Origin: Lachnospiraceae bacterium
Lineage (GTDB): Bacteria; Bacillota_A; Clostridia; Lachnospirales; Lachnospiraceae
NCBI GenBank assembly: GCA_017620345.1
Contig: JAFZQP010000154.1
Span: forward strand, 1 to 54,358
Direction: 5' to 3'
DNA length: 54,358 bases
Shown: one piece after another, positions 8,684 through 18,882 of the stretch
How the letters are laid out: every line of letters begins with the position of its first letter
How positions within the stretch are numbered: the first letter of the stretch is position 1
Made by a program: the position numbers and the translations under genes
Notes under the pieces: model-generated
Database searches by the model: none
Told to the model about the DNA's origin: nothing
What the model saw: the letters and a program-made list of their open reading frames with translations, nothing else

Positions 8684-10720
8684 ATGAACGCTTCTGCACA
8701 AAAGTCATTGCACAGATATAAAGAAGAATGCTTTAAGCAGGCTATGCCCTACGCGTATGAGATCGCCTATGCCGATGATAAGAAAGGCGGGACGGACTCG
8801 CCGTCGGGAAGGGTGATCCTGTTTCCGGATGATGGCGCCAATATACTGAATTTTGAAGGGATCAATGAGGATTACGTGATCTTTGCGGACAGGGCCGGAG
8901 TATATGAACCGGACCTAATACAAAGACTTCTTTCAAACGGCAGGGGTGCCGATATCGTATATCCCGATGAGGATTTTATAACTGATATTACGGCGGATCT
9001 TGATGATATCAATGTCAGGATCAGGAGCCTTCGCACACCATGGAGAAAACCCGACTACTCACCTGATACGATCGTATCATTTCCCTACATAGAAACATGC
9101 TTTGCAATAAAAACCAAGTTTGCCAGGTTCGTTCCTGCGATCAAAAGGTCTCCCGAGATAGGTGACAGGATAAGGTGCAGGGATTTTCTGCTGCGCGCAC
9201 TTGAAATGGCCGGATCGGTCGTTCACGTACCGCAGATACTGTACCACCGGGATCTTGCGGCACTTGTCGGATCCCGGGATGATGTCCCTGACACGGATAT
9301 ATTCAAGGCACTTTACGAGCTCTATACAAAGCCCGGATACATTCTTTGCCGGGAGGCGACGGAAAAACGCAGAGGTATATGTAACGTCCCCGGGCCCGGT
9401 AAGGATGCTCCGCTCATATCGATAATCATTCCGTCCAAGGATCAGCCGCGGGTGCTGAAGGAGTGCATCCGCAACATAAGGATAAATGCGCAGAAGATCC
9501 CGTATGAGATCATCGTTGTTGATAACGGAAGCTCGGATGAAAACCGTGATGTTATCGACAAATATGTCACACAGCTTCCGGGCGGAAGAGGAACTTACAT
9601 ATATCAGCCGATGGATTTTAACTATTCGGTCATGTGCAACATCGGAGCAGAGGCTTCCCGGGGAAGTTTCCTTCTGTTCATGAACGATGATGTGGATGCC
9701 ATAACGGAAGGCTTTCTGGAGAAGATGGTCATATATGCCGCCAGGAGTTATGTCGGTGCGGTAGGAGCTAAGTTGCTGTATCCGGATGATGTCAGCATAC
9801 AGCATATCGGAGTCATGAACATCGATCGGGGTCCGACTCACAAGCTTGCGGGTTGCGATGACAGATCAGTACAGTATTACTGCCGTAATCAGTTCGCCTG
9901 GAATGTACTTGCCGTAACAGGCGCATGCCTTATGGTGAGCAGGGAAAAATACTATCAAACAGGCGGATTTTATGATAAAATGGAGGTTGGTTATAATGAT
10001 GTGGACCTGTGCGCAAGACTCGTAGAAGCGGGGTATTTTAATGTCGTGAACAACGAGTGCGTTCTGACGCATCATGAATCGCTCGCACGCGGCGCGGATG
10101 CTGCAAGCAATGCCAAATCGGAGAGGCTTGGCAGGGAGCGCGCTCTCCTTTATGAGAGACATCCGTGGATGAAGGGACATACTGATCCATTTTACGGGTA
10201 TGGGCTCGACACCCATACGATAGAGATAAGGTGCGGCATCGTTCCCGATTATCAGATCACGGACCACAGGAATAAGGTGAAGGAGCTCGACAGGCTTCCC
10301 GGCAGGGTGAGCGATAAGGCACAGATGGCTATTGACCGGTGCGGGATCGAGCGTGGTATAGCCGAGGGTGCCGAGGACGCATATGTGATAGAGGGATGGG
10401 GACTGCATCCGAAATGGAACAATGCGTTCGTTGAAAAGTACATTGTGCTCATACCGATCGACGAAAACGGCGATGAAGCATCGGGCTGTATCGTGGCTAC
10501 AACGAGTCCGAAATACAGAACGGACATCGCGGAAGTGTTTACGGATGCCGTAAATGTCGATCTGGCAGGCTTCGTATGCGCGATACCGGCAAGCCGCCTG
10601 GATCCGCACGTACAGTACCGGATAGGAGTCGCGCTCAAAAAAAATACGGGGATCAGGAGCTGTCGTATAGCTCTGGGTGATATATATGAACCGCGAAGAG
10701 GAATTGTCAAAGACGAGTGA
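8684..10720 (+). CDS. GT2 glycosyltransferase with N-terminal extension
   Basis: A 678-residue cytoplasmic glycosyltransferase for the repeat unit. The GT-A domain starts near residue 244 (PLISIIIPSKDQ), continues with YEIIVVDNGSSDENRDV and MDFNYSVMCNIGAEASRG, and carries the acidic metal motif FMNDDVDA and GGFYDKMEVGYNDVDLCARL. An N-terminal ~240-residue region looks like a degenerate second GT domain (DYVIFADRAGVYEPDLIQRL). Rhamnosyltransferases of this layout are common in rhamnan loci, but the sugar cannot be read from sequence. GGGGTGA precedes the ATG and forms the end of the previous gene. The 3' end overlaps the next gene. Confidence 0.85.
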   Translation: MNASAQKSLHRYKEECFKQAMPYAYEIAYADDKKGGTDSPSGRVILFPDDGANILNFEGINEDYVIFADRAGVYEPDLIQRLLSNGRGADIVYPDEDFITDITADLDDINVRIRSLRTPWRKPDYSPDTIVSFPYIETCFAIKTKFARFVPAIKRSPEIGDRIRCRDFLLRALEMAGSVVHVPQILYHRDLAALVGSRDDVPDTDIFKALYELYTKPGYILCREATEKRRGICNVPGPGKDAPLISIIIPSKDQPRVLKECIRNIRINAQKIPYEIIVVDNGSSDENRDVIDKYVTQLPGGRGTYIYQPMDFNYSVMCNIGAEASRGSFLLFMNDDVDAITEGFLEKMVIYAARSYVGAVGAKLLYPDDVSIQHIGVMNIDRGPTHKLAGCDDRSVQYYCRNQFAWNVLAVTGACLMVSREKYYQTGGFYDKMEVGYNDVDLCARLVEAGYFNVVNNECVLTHHESLARGADAASNAKSERLGRERALLYERHPWMKGHTDPFYGYGLDTHTIEIRCGIVPDYQITDHRNKVKELDRLPGRVSDKAQMAIDRCGIERGIAEGAEDAYVIEGWGLHPKWNNAFVEKYIVLIPIDENGDEASGCIVATTSPKYRTDIAEVFTDAVNVDLAGFVCAIPASRLDPHVQYRIGVALKKNTGIRSCRIALGDIYEPRRGIVKDE

Positions 10721-12692
10721 ATACTACAGAGATCTGTACGAGAAAGAGAGGCTGAAGAATGCCGATCTGACAGAGAAGCTCGTTGATGCAGAAGCTAAGG
10801 TCGCAGACCTTACATACAAGATGGACAAGCTCCGTAATTCTCTTGTCTGGAAGCTCATATATCCTTTCAGGCTTGCATGGAGCCATACAAAGAATCTCTT
10901 TATCCGTATCAGGAGATACGGCAGCATTTCGAACCTTAAGAAGAAGATACAGAGCAAGATGATAGAGCGCAGGGCGTACAGAAGCTACGGCACGCTTTCG
11001 ATGCCGACGGCGGAAGAGATCGCTGCGCAGAAGAATACGCATTTCGAAAAGGATATCAGATTCAGCATACTGGTACCGCTTTACAATACCCCGGAACAGT
11101 TCCTTCGTGAGATGATCGATTCGGTCGTCGCACAGACATACGGCAAGTGGGAACTCTGCCTTGCGGACGGATCCGATGCGGAACACGCATATGTTGAGAC
11201 TGTTGTCAGATCATATAACGATCCGAGGATAAAATATGAGCGCCTGAGCGAGAATCTCGGGATCTCAGGCAATACGAACAAATGCTTTGATATGGCGACC
11301 GGGGATTACATCGGTCTGTTCGATCATGACGATATCCTTCACCCGACTGCGTTGTTCGAGTATATGAAAGTCATATGCGAAGAGGGTGCCGATTATATTT
11401 ACTGTGATGAAACGACGTTCTCGGGCAAGTCGATCGATCACATGATAACACTTCATTTTAAACCGGATTTTGCTCCGGATAATCTTCGTGCGAACAATTA
11501 TATCTGTCACTTTTCGGTTTTTTCAAAAGAGCTGGTAGAAGAGTGCGGAACGTTCAGACCTGAATTTGACGGCAGCCAGGATCATGACATGATCCTCAGG
11601 CTTACGAGCAGGGCACGCCACATCGTTCATGTACCGAAGATACTTTACTATTGGAGAAGTCATGCGGGAAGTGTTGCTTCCGATATCAACGCCAAGTCAT
11701 ACGCCATAGATGCGGCAAAGAATGCCGTTGCCGCGCACCTTACGGCATGCGGTTTTTCGGGCTTCAAGATAGAGAGCTCACGTGCGTTTGAGACGATATT
11801 CAGGATCAGGTATGCACTGACAGCCACTCCGCTAGTTTCGATACTCATACCGAATAGGGATCATGAAGAGGACCTTCGGAGATGTATAGAATCGATCACG
11901 GACAAAACGTCCTACGATAATTACGAGATAATCGTCATTGAGAACAACTCAGAAACCGACAGCATAAAGGAGTATTATGAAACGCTTGCCAAACACCCGA
12001 AGGTTAAGGTCGTAACGTATGAGGGTGATTTTAACTATTCCGCAGTGAACAACTTCGGGGCAGGGTATGCCTCTGGCGAGTATCTGGTACTTCTTAACAA
12101 CGATACGGAGGTCATTACGAGAAACTGGCTGGAGGAGCTGCTGATGTATGCACAGCGTGATGATGTTGGTGCAGTCGGATGTATGCTCTATTATCCGGAT
12201 TATACGATACAGCATGCGGGCATAGTGCTCGGCATGGGTGCGCACAGAACTGCCGGCCACTCTCACTATAAGATGGCCAAGGAAAATCTCGGATATATGG
12301 GGAGACTTTGCTATGCGCAAAACGTATCTGCGGTAACGGGTGCGTGCCTTATGGTCAGGAAGACACTCTTTGAAGAGGTGGGCGGCCTGTCGGAGGATCT
12401 GGCCGTAGCGCTCAATGACGTGGACTTTTGCCTTAAGCTTAGAAGAAAAGGACTTCTTAACGTGTTCACTCCTTTCGCGGAGCTGTTCCACTATGAATCC
12501 GCATCAAGAGGAACGGATGTTACCGAGGCTGCCTCACCGGACAAGGCGCAGCGTTATGAACGTGAGTGCGAACTGTTCCGAAGCAGATGGAAGCAGGAAC
12601 TTGACAGGGGGGATCCGTATTTTAACCCCAATTTTTCACTTGACTATTCCAATTACGTGCTGGCGGGGAACCCCAAAAGCATGCTCGGATAG
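10686..12692 (+). CDS. Tandem-domain GT2 glycosyltransferase
   Basis: A 668-residue enzyme with an N-terminal coiled coil (~1-45), then two GT-A domains. The first, from about 125, has FSILVPLYNTPEQFL, DSVVAQTYGKWEL and FDHDDILHP. The second, from about 383, has VSILIPNRDHEEDL, YDNYEIIVIENNS and LVLLNNDTEV. Two active sites could add two different sugars, or polymerise. I chose ATG 10686 over the in-frame GTG 10677 because GGGTGA lies 5 nt upstream of the ATG, inside the overlap with the preceding gene. Confidence 0.87.
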   Translation: MNREEELSKTSEYYRDLYEKERLKNADLTEKLVDAEAKVADLTYKMDKLRNSLVWKLIYPFRLAWSHTKNLFIRIRRYGSISNLKKKIQSKMIERRAYRSYGTLSMPTAEEIAAQKNTHFEKDIRFSILVPLYNTPEQFLREMIDSVVAQTYGKWELCLADGSDAEHAYVETVVRSYNDPRIKYERLSENLGISGNTNKCFDMATGDYIGLFDHDDILHPTALFEYMKVICEEGADYIYCDETTFSGKSIDHMITLHFKPDFAPDNLRANNYICHFSVFSKELVEECGTFRPEFDGSQDHDMILRLTSRARHIVHVPKILYYWRSHAGSVASDINAKSYAIDAAKNAVAAHLTACGFSGFKIESSRAFETIFRIRYALTATPLVSILIPNRDHEEDLRRCIESITDKTSYDNYEIIVIENNSETDSIKEYYETLAKHPKVKVVTYEGDFNYSAVNNFGAGYASGEYLVLLNNDTEVITRNWLEELLMYAQRDDVGAVGCMLYYPDYTIQHAGIVLGMGAHRTAGHSHYKMAKENLGYMGRLCYAQNVSAVTGACLMVRKTLFEEVGGLSEDLAVALNDVDFCLKLRRKGLLNVFTPFAELFHYESASRGTDVTEAASPDKAQRYERECELFRSRWKQELDRGDPYFNPNFSLDYSNYVLAGNPKSMLG

Positions 12693-12723
12693 AAAATAAA
12701 GACAAGAGACAGGAGGATACGGT

Positions 12724-14451
12724 ATGAACTACATGGAGCAGTACAGATACTGGTGTGAGGATGATTATTTTGATGATGCCACCAGGAAGGAACTTGAGTC
12801 GATCAAAAACGATGAGGCGCAGATTCAGGACAGGTTTTACAAGGATCTTGAATTCGGTACGGGAGGTCTTCGGGGCGTTATCGGTGCCGGAACAAACAGG
12901 ATGAACATATATACCGTACGCAGGGCCACGCAGGGCCTGGCAAACTATATCGTCAAAATGAACGCAAAGGACAAGGGTGTTGCCATAGCTTATGATTCAA
13001 GATTTATGTCTCCCCAGTTTGCGGATGAGGCGGCGCTGTGCCTTAATGCGAACGGGATAAAGGCATATGTGTTTGAATCTCTCCGTCCCACACCGGAGCT
13101 TTCATTTGCGGTAAGACAGCTTGGATGTACTGCAGGAATAGTTGTGACGGCAAGCCATAATCCTCCCGAGTACAACGGATACAAGGTATACTGGGAAGAC
13201 GGAGCACAGATCACTTCTCCAAAGGATACGGATATCATAAAAGAGGTCGAGGCGGTCACGGACTACTCACAGGTCCGCACGATGGGCAAGGAAGAAGCTA
13301 TCGCAGAGCATCTGTACAATGTCATCGGAAGTGAGATCGATGATAAGTACATGGCAGAGCTCAAGAAGCAGATCATACATCCTGAGATCATTGAAGCAGT
13401 AGCGGATTCAATAAAGATCGTATATACGCCGTTCCACGGAACAGGTAATCTTCCCGTCAGAAGGATACTTTCGGAACTCGGATTCAGGAATGTATATGTT
13501 GTTCCCGAACAGGAGCTTCCCGATCCGAAGTTTACAACACTCGAATATCCCAATCCGGAGGATCCCAAGGCGTTCACGCTTGCTCTTAAGCTCGCAAAGG
13601 AAAAGGATGCGGATATAGTACTTGCTACCGACCCTGACGCGGACCGTCTCGGAATATATGCCAAGGATTCGGCAACGGGAGAGTACATACCTTTTACCGG
13701 AAACATGTCTGGAATGCTCATAGCAGAGTATATATTGCGCGAGAGGAAGGCAGCGGGAACACTTCCTGCAAATGCGGCTCTTGTCAAGACGATAGTTACG
13801 ACGAATCTTGCAGATGCCATAACATCGGCCTTTAATGTTAAGCTTATCGAGGTGCTTACGGGATTTAAGTACATCGGCGAACAGATCAAACTGTTCGAAC
13901 AAAACCACGATTATGAGTATGTGTTCGGTCTTGAGGAAAGCTACGGATGTCTTGCCGGAACGCATGCAAGAGATAAGGATGCGGTAGTTGCCGTAATGTG
14001 CCTGTGTGAGGTCGCAGCATGGTGCAAGCATAACGGTATCACTGTGTGGGATCAGATGCAGAAGATATACAGACAGTACGGATTCTATATGGAGGGCATC
14101 CATACGATAACACTTAAGGGTATAGACGGAGCACAGCAGATCAGGGATATGATGGACAGGCTCCGTAACGATCCGCCCCGTGAGTTTGACGGACTGAAGG
14201 TACTTAAGTTCAGAGACTACGCAAAGGATACCGTTAAGGATCTGGCGACAGGGGAAGTAACATCCACAGGTCTTCCTAACTCGAACGTACTGTATTTTGA
14301 GATAGAAAACGACAGCTGGTGCTGCGCAAGACCTTCGGGAACCGAACCCAAGATCAAATTCTATATGGGAATTAAGGGTAAGGATCTTGATGATGCCAGA
14401 TCAAAGCTTGAAAGCTTCAAAAATGCGGTGGTTTCCGCGCTGGAAGGATAA
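12724..14451 (+). CDS. Phosphoglucomutase/phosphomannomutase family enzyme
   Basis: Interconverts hexose-1- and hexose-6-phosphate, here plausibly feeding glucose-1-phosphate to RfbA. The 575-residue protein carries the phosphoserine loop TASHNPPEYNGYKVYW (~residue 141), the metal loop ATDPDADRLG (~302), GLEESYGCLAG for sugar binding and RPSGTEPKIKFYMG for phosphate binding near the C-terminus. Length fits PgcA-type mutases of Firmicutes. AGGAGG 7 nt before the ATG. Confidence 0.95.
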   Translation: MNYMEQYRYWCEDDYFDDATRKELESIKNDEAQIQDRFYKDLEFGTGGLRGVIGAGTNRMNIYTVRRATQGLANYIVKMNAKDKGVAIAYDSRFMSPQFADEAALCLNANGIKAYVFESLRPTPELSFAVRQLGCTAGIVVTASHNPPEYNGYKVYWEDGAQITSPKDTDIIKEVEAVTDYSQVRTMGKEEAIAEHLYNVIGSEIDDKYMAELKKQIIHPEIIEAVADSIKIVYTPFHGTGNLPVRRILSELGFRNVYVVPEQELPDPKFTTLEYPNPEDPKAFTLALKLAKEKDADIVLATDPDADRLGIYAKDSATGEYIPFTGNMSGMLIAEYILRERKAAGTLPANAALVKTIVTTNLADAITSAFNVKLIEVLTGFKYIGEQIKLFEQNHDYEYVFGLEESYGCLAGTHARDKDAVVAVMCLCEVAAWCKHNGITVWDQMQKIYRQYGFYMEGIHTITLKGIDGAQQIRDMMDRLRNDPPREFDGLKVLKFRDYAKDTVKDLATGEVTSTGLPNSNVLYFEIENDSWCCARPSGTEPKIKFYMGIKGKDLDDARSKLESFKNAVVSALEG

Positions 14452-14453
14452 GA

Positions 14454-15662
14454 ATGCCGCTTTTGTCAAAGCTGTATGAAAACAGGATCGTAAGAGCGGC
14501 GATAATCATCGTGCTGGCAGTTCTTGCGGCAGTTTCCGTATTCCGGGGAGCACAGAACGCACTTTTGTTCTCGCAGGATTTTCAGTGGGATGCTGCAAAA
14601 GCGCTGTGTATGCGCCTCGACCCTTATGAACTGTCAAAAGATACCGGTAAGGTTTCCGAATATCCGCCTCTTGCGGCTTTTTACAAAATGTTCACGGACA
14701 GGGGACTTACGCAGAAGATGGAGGCGAATCAGTTTCCGTCACTGCTGTTCCTCCTGGCGCCGATGACGGTGTTTGAACCTGCGACAGCCCGTATTGTGTG
14801 GCTGGTGTGCAATCTGATATTTTCGGCGGGGATCATATTCCTGCTAAGACGAACGTTCCTTGAAAAAACAGGAACGTTCGAGTATGTGTGTACAATGCTC
14901 CTGATGCTTGCGGGAACTCCGTACAGGAACCAGCTCGGGGTAGGCCAGCATACGCTGTTTGCGCTGTTCTTTTTTCTGCTTGCGGTGTTCATCGAAAAAA
15001 GGAGCCGGACGAGGTCGGCAGGTACGGTTATCCTGATATCGTTATGTCTGTTCGTCTCATATTTCAAATACACGCTTACAGCACCGCTGGCCCTGTATTT
15101 TGTGTATAAGAGAAGATATAGGGAACTTGTGATCTCGGTGGCCGGCCATGTTGTTCTGACAGCCGCGGCGGCTCTATGGCTTGGAAAAAGCTTTATGTAC
15201 ATGCTGACAGCGCCTCTTTCGGTTGCATCCGCGCTTGTTTCGGAGGGAGGGATCGACCTCGGAGTGCTGATCGGCGGACCTTTGGCATTGGCCGCTGCAT
15301 TCCTGATAGGGATCGGACTTACCGTTATGACTGTATATATGCCGCAGCAGCGGGAATATATACTGTTTCCGATACTTGTTATGTGGTCTCTTATACTGAC
15401 CTACCACAGGACTTATGATTTTTTTGTCCTGTCGGCTGTATCGATGCTGTTTTGTGATGATTTTACGAAAGACTGCAAAGACAGATTCAGAGTGCTCCTG
15501 ATATCATGGTATGCGGTGCTCATAGCCGTGATATATTTCGGACTAAGGGCTTTTTCCGAGAACAGGGCGTCGCTCATAGGGGCCGGTATCATATATTACG
15601 GATTTACAGCGGTACTTACATGGATCGGTATCAAAATGATAAAGGATAAGAAAAATGAATGA
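14454..15662 (+). CDS. GT87-like polytopic membrane glycosyltransferase
   Basis: A 402-residue integral membrane protein with about ten hydrophobic segments. The first extracytoplasmic loop has SQDFQWDAAKALCMRLDPYE and YPPLAAFYKMF, matching the acidic loop and YPP of DUF2029/GT87 enzymes, which transfer sugars from polyprenyl-phosphate carriers outside the membrane. It begins 2 nt after the mutase stop, with AAGGA just upstream, and overlaps the GtrA-like gene. The GtrA neighbour, often a carrier-lipid partner, supports a lipid-linked donor. Confidence 0.75.
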   Translation: MPLLSKLYENRIVRAAIIIVLAVLAAVSVFRGAQNALLFSQDFQWDAAKALCMRLDPYELSKDTGKVSEYPPLAAFYKMFTDRGLTQKMEANQFPSLLFLLAPMTVFEPATARIVWLVCNLIFSAGIIFLLRRTFLEKTGTFEYVCTMLLMLAGTPYRNQLGVGQHTLFALFFFLLAVFIEKRSRTRSAGTVILISLCLFVSYFKYTLTAPLALYFVYKRRYRELVISVAGHVVLTAAAALWLGKSFMYMLTAPLSVASALVSEGGIDLGVLIGGPLALAAAFLIGIGLTVMTVYMPQQREYILFPILVMWSLILTYHRTYDFFVLSAVSMLFCDDFTKDCKDRFRVLLISWYAVLIAVIYFGLRAFSENRASLIGAGIIYYGFTAVLTWIGIKMIKDKKNE

Positions 15663-16131
15663 AGAAACAGTGACAAAAGAAGAAAAACGAAAAGCACTCT
15701 TTGCCCAGATACTCAAATTCGGAGTGGTCGGGGGCCTTTCGTTTGTCATAGATTTTGTTATCACACTGATCGTTTCCGCTATATGCCGAAAGTTCGGAAT
15801 GGACGTGGCGATGTCCGCGACCGTAGGGGGCTTGTTCGGATTTTGCATATCCCTTGTTTTCAACTATCTGATGAGCATGAAGTTCGTATTTGAAAGAAGG
15901 GACGATCTTGACAGAAAGAAGGAATTTGCGATTTTTGTGCTTCTGTCGCTCATAGGACTTGGGATCAATGAACTGATCCTGTATTTCGGAGTCATAGTGT
16001 GTGACAAATTGATGCCTGATATTGTGGCTACGTATCCTTCATATGTTACGGCTTTTGTTAAGATGTTCGCAACGGGCGTTGTGATGGTATATAATTTTAT
16101 CTCGAGAAAACTGACGCTTGAAAAGCGCTGA
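15655..16131 (+). CDS. GtrA-like four-helix membrane protein
   Basis: 158 residues with four hydrophobic segments: KFGVVGGLSFVIDFVITLIV, SATVGGLFGFCISLVFNYLM, FAIFVLLSLIGLGINELILY and FVKMFATGVVMVYNFISRK. The FGVVGGLSF and FNYLMSMKFVF motifs are typical of the GtrA family, thought to help polyprenyl-phosphate-sugars cross the membrane. It overlaps the GT87-like gene by 8 nt, so the two probably act together to decorate the polysaccharide on the outer face. Confidence 0.88.
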   Translation: MNEETVTKEEKRKALFAQILKFGVVGGLSFVIDFVITLIVSAICRKFGMDVAMSATVGGLFGFCISLVFNYLMSMKFVFERRDDLDRKKEFAIFVLLSLIGLGINELILYFGVIVCDKLMPDIVATYPSYVTAFVKMFATGVVMVYNFISRKLTLEKR

Positions 16132-16151
16132 ATCGACGTGAGGACGATATT

Positions 16152-17294
16152 GTGAAAAAAACGATAATGGCAGTGGCTGCGATCGCGATGCTTGCGCTGT
16201 TGCTGACCGGATGCTCATATAAAAATACAAAGACACCGGAACCCGAGAGTACGACCGCGCCGGAGACTGAAGCAGTACCTACAGCAGAACCCAAAGAGCC
16301 GGATGGTACAGATGATGGAACGGACGGGCTCGGAGATACATTTTCCGGAGATGTGAAACCGGCAGATACGGAAAATGACCTTATTATAACGACGGAACCC
16401 GAGGAAGAAGAAAACACTGACGAGAAGGATATAGACCTGATATTCTTTATGGGACAGTCCAATATGTCCGGCGCCGGCGGGGATGCATCCGCTGCTCCGC
16501 AGGTATCCGAAGACGCGGGTATGGAGTTTCGGGCTGTTTCGGATCCGACGAAGCTCTATCCGATAACAGAGCCTTTTGGTATAAATGAAAACAATCCTAC
16601 GGGGCTGCATGAATACCCCGGAGCAAAGAAGGGTTCACTCGTCTCCGCGTTTGTGAATGAGTATCACAGGAGGACCGGAAGGCGGGTCATTGCCGTATCG
16701 GTATCGATGGGTGCCACCGATATGAACACATGGAAGACGCAGGGCGTTATCGATGATGTCAGCGGGAGGTTCAATACAACGGTAAAGTGGCTGAAGGACA
16801 ACGGATATACCATCGGGCATCTGTATGCGCTGTGGCTGCACGGTGAATCGGATGCCATCCTGGGAACCGATCCGGAAGTATACAGGACTGCACTCGATGA
16901 TATCATGAGACCGCTGTTCATAGGCGGGCTGCAGAAGGTGTTTATCATTATGCCTGGCAGGACGATCGATTACAGGGACATTTTTGTCAAGATCATAGAC
17001 ATGCAGAAGAAGATATGCGCGGAGAGCGGGTATTATGCGGTTGCGACTACGATATTGACGAAAGTCAGTACGGAATACATGAAGGACCAGTACCATTATA
17101 ACCAGCATGTACTCAACATGGTCGGGATAGATGCCGCCAGAGCGGTGGCATACTACACCGAACATAAGGAAGAGATGATCGTGTATGACTACAGGGAAGG
17201 AAAAGATATAATTCCCGACGGTGTGGAGCCCGGCTCACAGGAACTTGAGGAACGTATAGATATTACGGATCTTGATATAAACGCAGCTTATTAG
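16152..17294 (+). CDS. Secreted lipoprotein, sialate-O-acetylesterase/CE6-like SGNH esterase
   Basis: GTG start with GTGAGG upstream. An N-terminal signal with lipobox LLLTGC (Cys21) predicts lipid anchoring outside the membrane, then a Thr/Glu/Pro-rich spacer to ~90. The catalytic domain opens with DLIFFMGQSNMSGAGG, the GQSN serine block of this esterase group, and has LHGESDA, the block III equivalent. A C-terminal DxxH-like site is plausible near KDQYHYNQHVLNMVGIDAAR. It likely removes O-acetyl groups from sugars; within this locus it could tailor the exported glycan. Substrate unknown. Confidence 0.8.
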   Translation: MKKTIMAVAAIAMLALLLTGCSYKNTKTPEPESTTAPETEAVPTAEPKEPDGTDDGTDGLGDTFSGDVKPADTENDLIITTEPEEEENTDEKDIDLIFFMGQSNMSGAGGDASAAPQVSEDAGMEFRAVSDPTKLYPITEPFGINENNPTGLHEYPGAKKGSLVSAFVNEYHRRTGRRVIAVSVSMGATDMNTWKTQGVIDDVSGRFNTTVKWLKDNGYTIGHLYALWLHGESDAILGTDPEVYRTALDDIMRPLFIGGLQKVFIIMPGRTIDYRDIFVKIIDMQKKICAESGYYAVATTILTKVSTEYMKDQYHYNQHVLNMVGIDAARAVAYYTEHKEEMIVYDYREGKDIIPDGVEPGSQELEERIDITDLDINAAY

Positions 17295-17321
17295 CACAGG
17301 ATGCAGAAAGTGAGGCAGATC

Positions 17322-18104
17322 ATGCAGAACGAGAAGATATTGCTGTTCATACCGGCTTATAATTGCGAAAAGCAGGTTGTCCGGGTGCTTGAGCAGCTCG
17401 GCCCTGCCGAGATGGCTTTTATAAACAAGATCATAGTTGTCAATAACCGGAGCACGGACGCAACAGAGGCTGCCGTCCTCGATTATATGCATGCGCACGC
17501 GAGCATGCCGATAACGCTTCTTAGGAACCGTGATAATTACGGCCTCGGCGGCTCTCATAAGGTAGCGTTCAAGTACGCCATAGAGCATGGTTATGACTAT
17601 GTGATAGTCCTTCACGGGGATGACCAGGGCGATATTTCCGATTTTATCCCGATGCTCGCAAAGGGGTATTACAGAAAGCATGACTGTATACTCGGGGCCA
17701 GGTTCATGAGGGGCTCGAAGCTAAAAGGATATTCGGCTATAAGGACGATAGGGAACAACGTATACGATCTTTTGTTCGCTTTTGTAACGAGAAAAAGGAT
17801 ATTCGACCTCGGATCCGGTCTTAACATGTACAGTGTCAGGATGTTAAAGAACGGATTTTATGAGAAATTCCCGGATGATCTGACTTTTAATTATACGATG
17901 ATCCTGGCAAGCGAGTACTACGGACACGATATAAAGTTCTATCCGATAAGCTGGAGGGAAGAGGATCAGGTATCTAACGTCAAGATGTTCCGACAGGCTG
18001 CAAAGGTACTGAAGATGCTCAGGGATTACTACCTGGATCCTTCCGTGATAACATCGGATTACAGGGAAAAGAATGTCGCGGCATATGAGGCGGATGTAGT
18101 ATGA
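17322..18104 (+). CDS. GT2 glycosyltransferase, dolichyl-phosphate-mannose-synthase-like
   Basis: 260 residues of a single GT-A domain: ILLFIPAYNCEKQV, INKIIVVNNRSTDATEAAV, LGGSHKVAFKYAIEHGYDYV and the metal motif VLHGDDQGD. No C-terminal membrane helices, unlike GtrB. Such enzymes often load a polyprenyl phosphate with a sugar, which would supply the GT87/GtrA pair upstream. I prefer ATG 17322 (GTGAGG 6 nt upstream) to the in-frame ATG 17301, which lacks a good ribosome site. Overlaps the next gene by 4 nt. Confidence 0.87.
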   Translation: MQNEKILLFIPAYNCEKQVVRVLEQLGPAEMAFINKIIVVNNRSTDATEAAVLDYMHAHASMPITLLRNRDNYGLGGSHKVAFKYAIEHGYDYVIVLHGDDQGDISDFIPMLAKGYYRKHDCILGARFMRGSKLKGYSAIRTIGNNVYDLLFAFVTRKRIFDLGSGLNMYSVRMLKNGFYEKFPDDLTFNYTMILASEYYGHDIKFYPISWREEDQVSNVKMFRQAAKVLKMLRDYYLDPSVITSDYREKNVAAYEADVV

Positions 18105-18856
18105 AGATACTGATCGGCGCCGGGATCCTTATCGGATTTGTGGCGGTCCATGTGATAAAGCTGATGAGAATGTACCTGATAGTGCTGGAGCAGAAGATCT
18201 CGTTCGACAGATTTGTTCCGGCATATCTGAGGACGACCCTTGTTAATCTGATCGTACCGTATAAGCTTGGAGAGATATACAGGATCGCGGTATTTTCAAG
18301 AATATCCGGGGGATTTACGACAGGATTCTTTTCGGTCCTTGTGGACAGGTTCTTTGATACGCTGGCACTTGTACTCATACTCATGCCATATCAGCTTCTC
18401 ATTTCGGGAACCGTTACGGTACCGACGATCATGCTGTTCGTGTTTGAGATAGCCGTGCTGGCTGCATACCATGTGTTCCCGCCGTCCTATGAGTTTTTGA
18501 ACAGATACATAATAACGTCAAGAGATTCAAAAAGGTCGATGATGGCGCTTGCCGCGCTGGAGAAGATAAACATATGGTATGAGTATGTTAAGATGCTCGT
18601 GACCGGAAGATACGGGATACTGCTTTTATTCTCGCTTGCAGCATGGATGCTTGAGATCGCTGTCCTGGGAGCTTTTACGAGACTGCTTGGGAAGCCTTTT
18701 TCGGTGTCCGACTTCGGTGTATACATCGAATCCATCGTATCGGGGAGCAGTTATGAAACGAAATATCTGTACACGATATTCTCGGTCATTGTGGTCGCAG
18801 CGGCCACACTTGTATTCACAGTCAGGTATCTGGCATATAAGCGCCGCTCTGAGTAA
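18101..18856 (+). CDS. Flippase-like membrane protein, lysylphosphatidylglycerol-synthase TM family
   Basis: 251 residues, mainly hydrophobic helices. The motif LVNLIVPYKLGEIYRIAVFS with VDRFFDTLALVLILMP is characteristic of the UPF0104/AglD-like family related to the flippase part of MprF. These proteins are linked to moving lipid-linked substrates across the membrane. Overlap of 4 nt with the preceding GT2 links it to that enzyme's lipid-linked product; the substrate is inference. Confidence 0.75.
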   Translation: MKILIGAGILIGFVAVHVIKLMRMYLIVLEQKISFDRFVPAYLRTTLVNLIVPYKLGEIYRIAVFSRISGGFTTGFFSVLVDRFFDTLALVLILMPYQLLISGTVTVPTIMLFVFEIAVLAAYHVFPPSYEFLNRYIITSRDSKRSMMALAALEKINIWYEYVKMLVTGRYGILLLFSLAAWMLEIAVLGAFTRLLGKPFSVSDFGVYIESIVSGSSYETKYLYTIFSVIVVAAATLVFTVRYLAYKRRSE

Positions 18857-18882
18857 AGCATTCAAAAAGGAAATGGTTTAAA

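Noticed and set aside
15543..15863. 106-codon minus-strand frame
   Set aside because: Antisense to the GT87-like and GtrA-like genes, both of which have strong family motifs.
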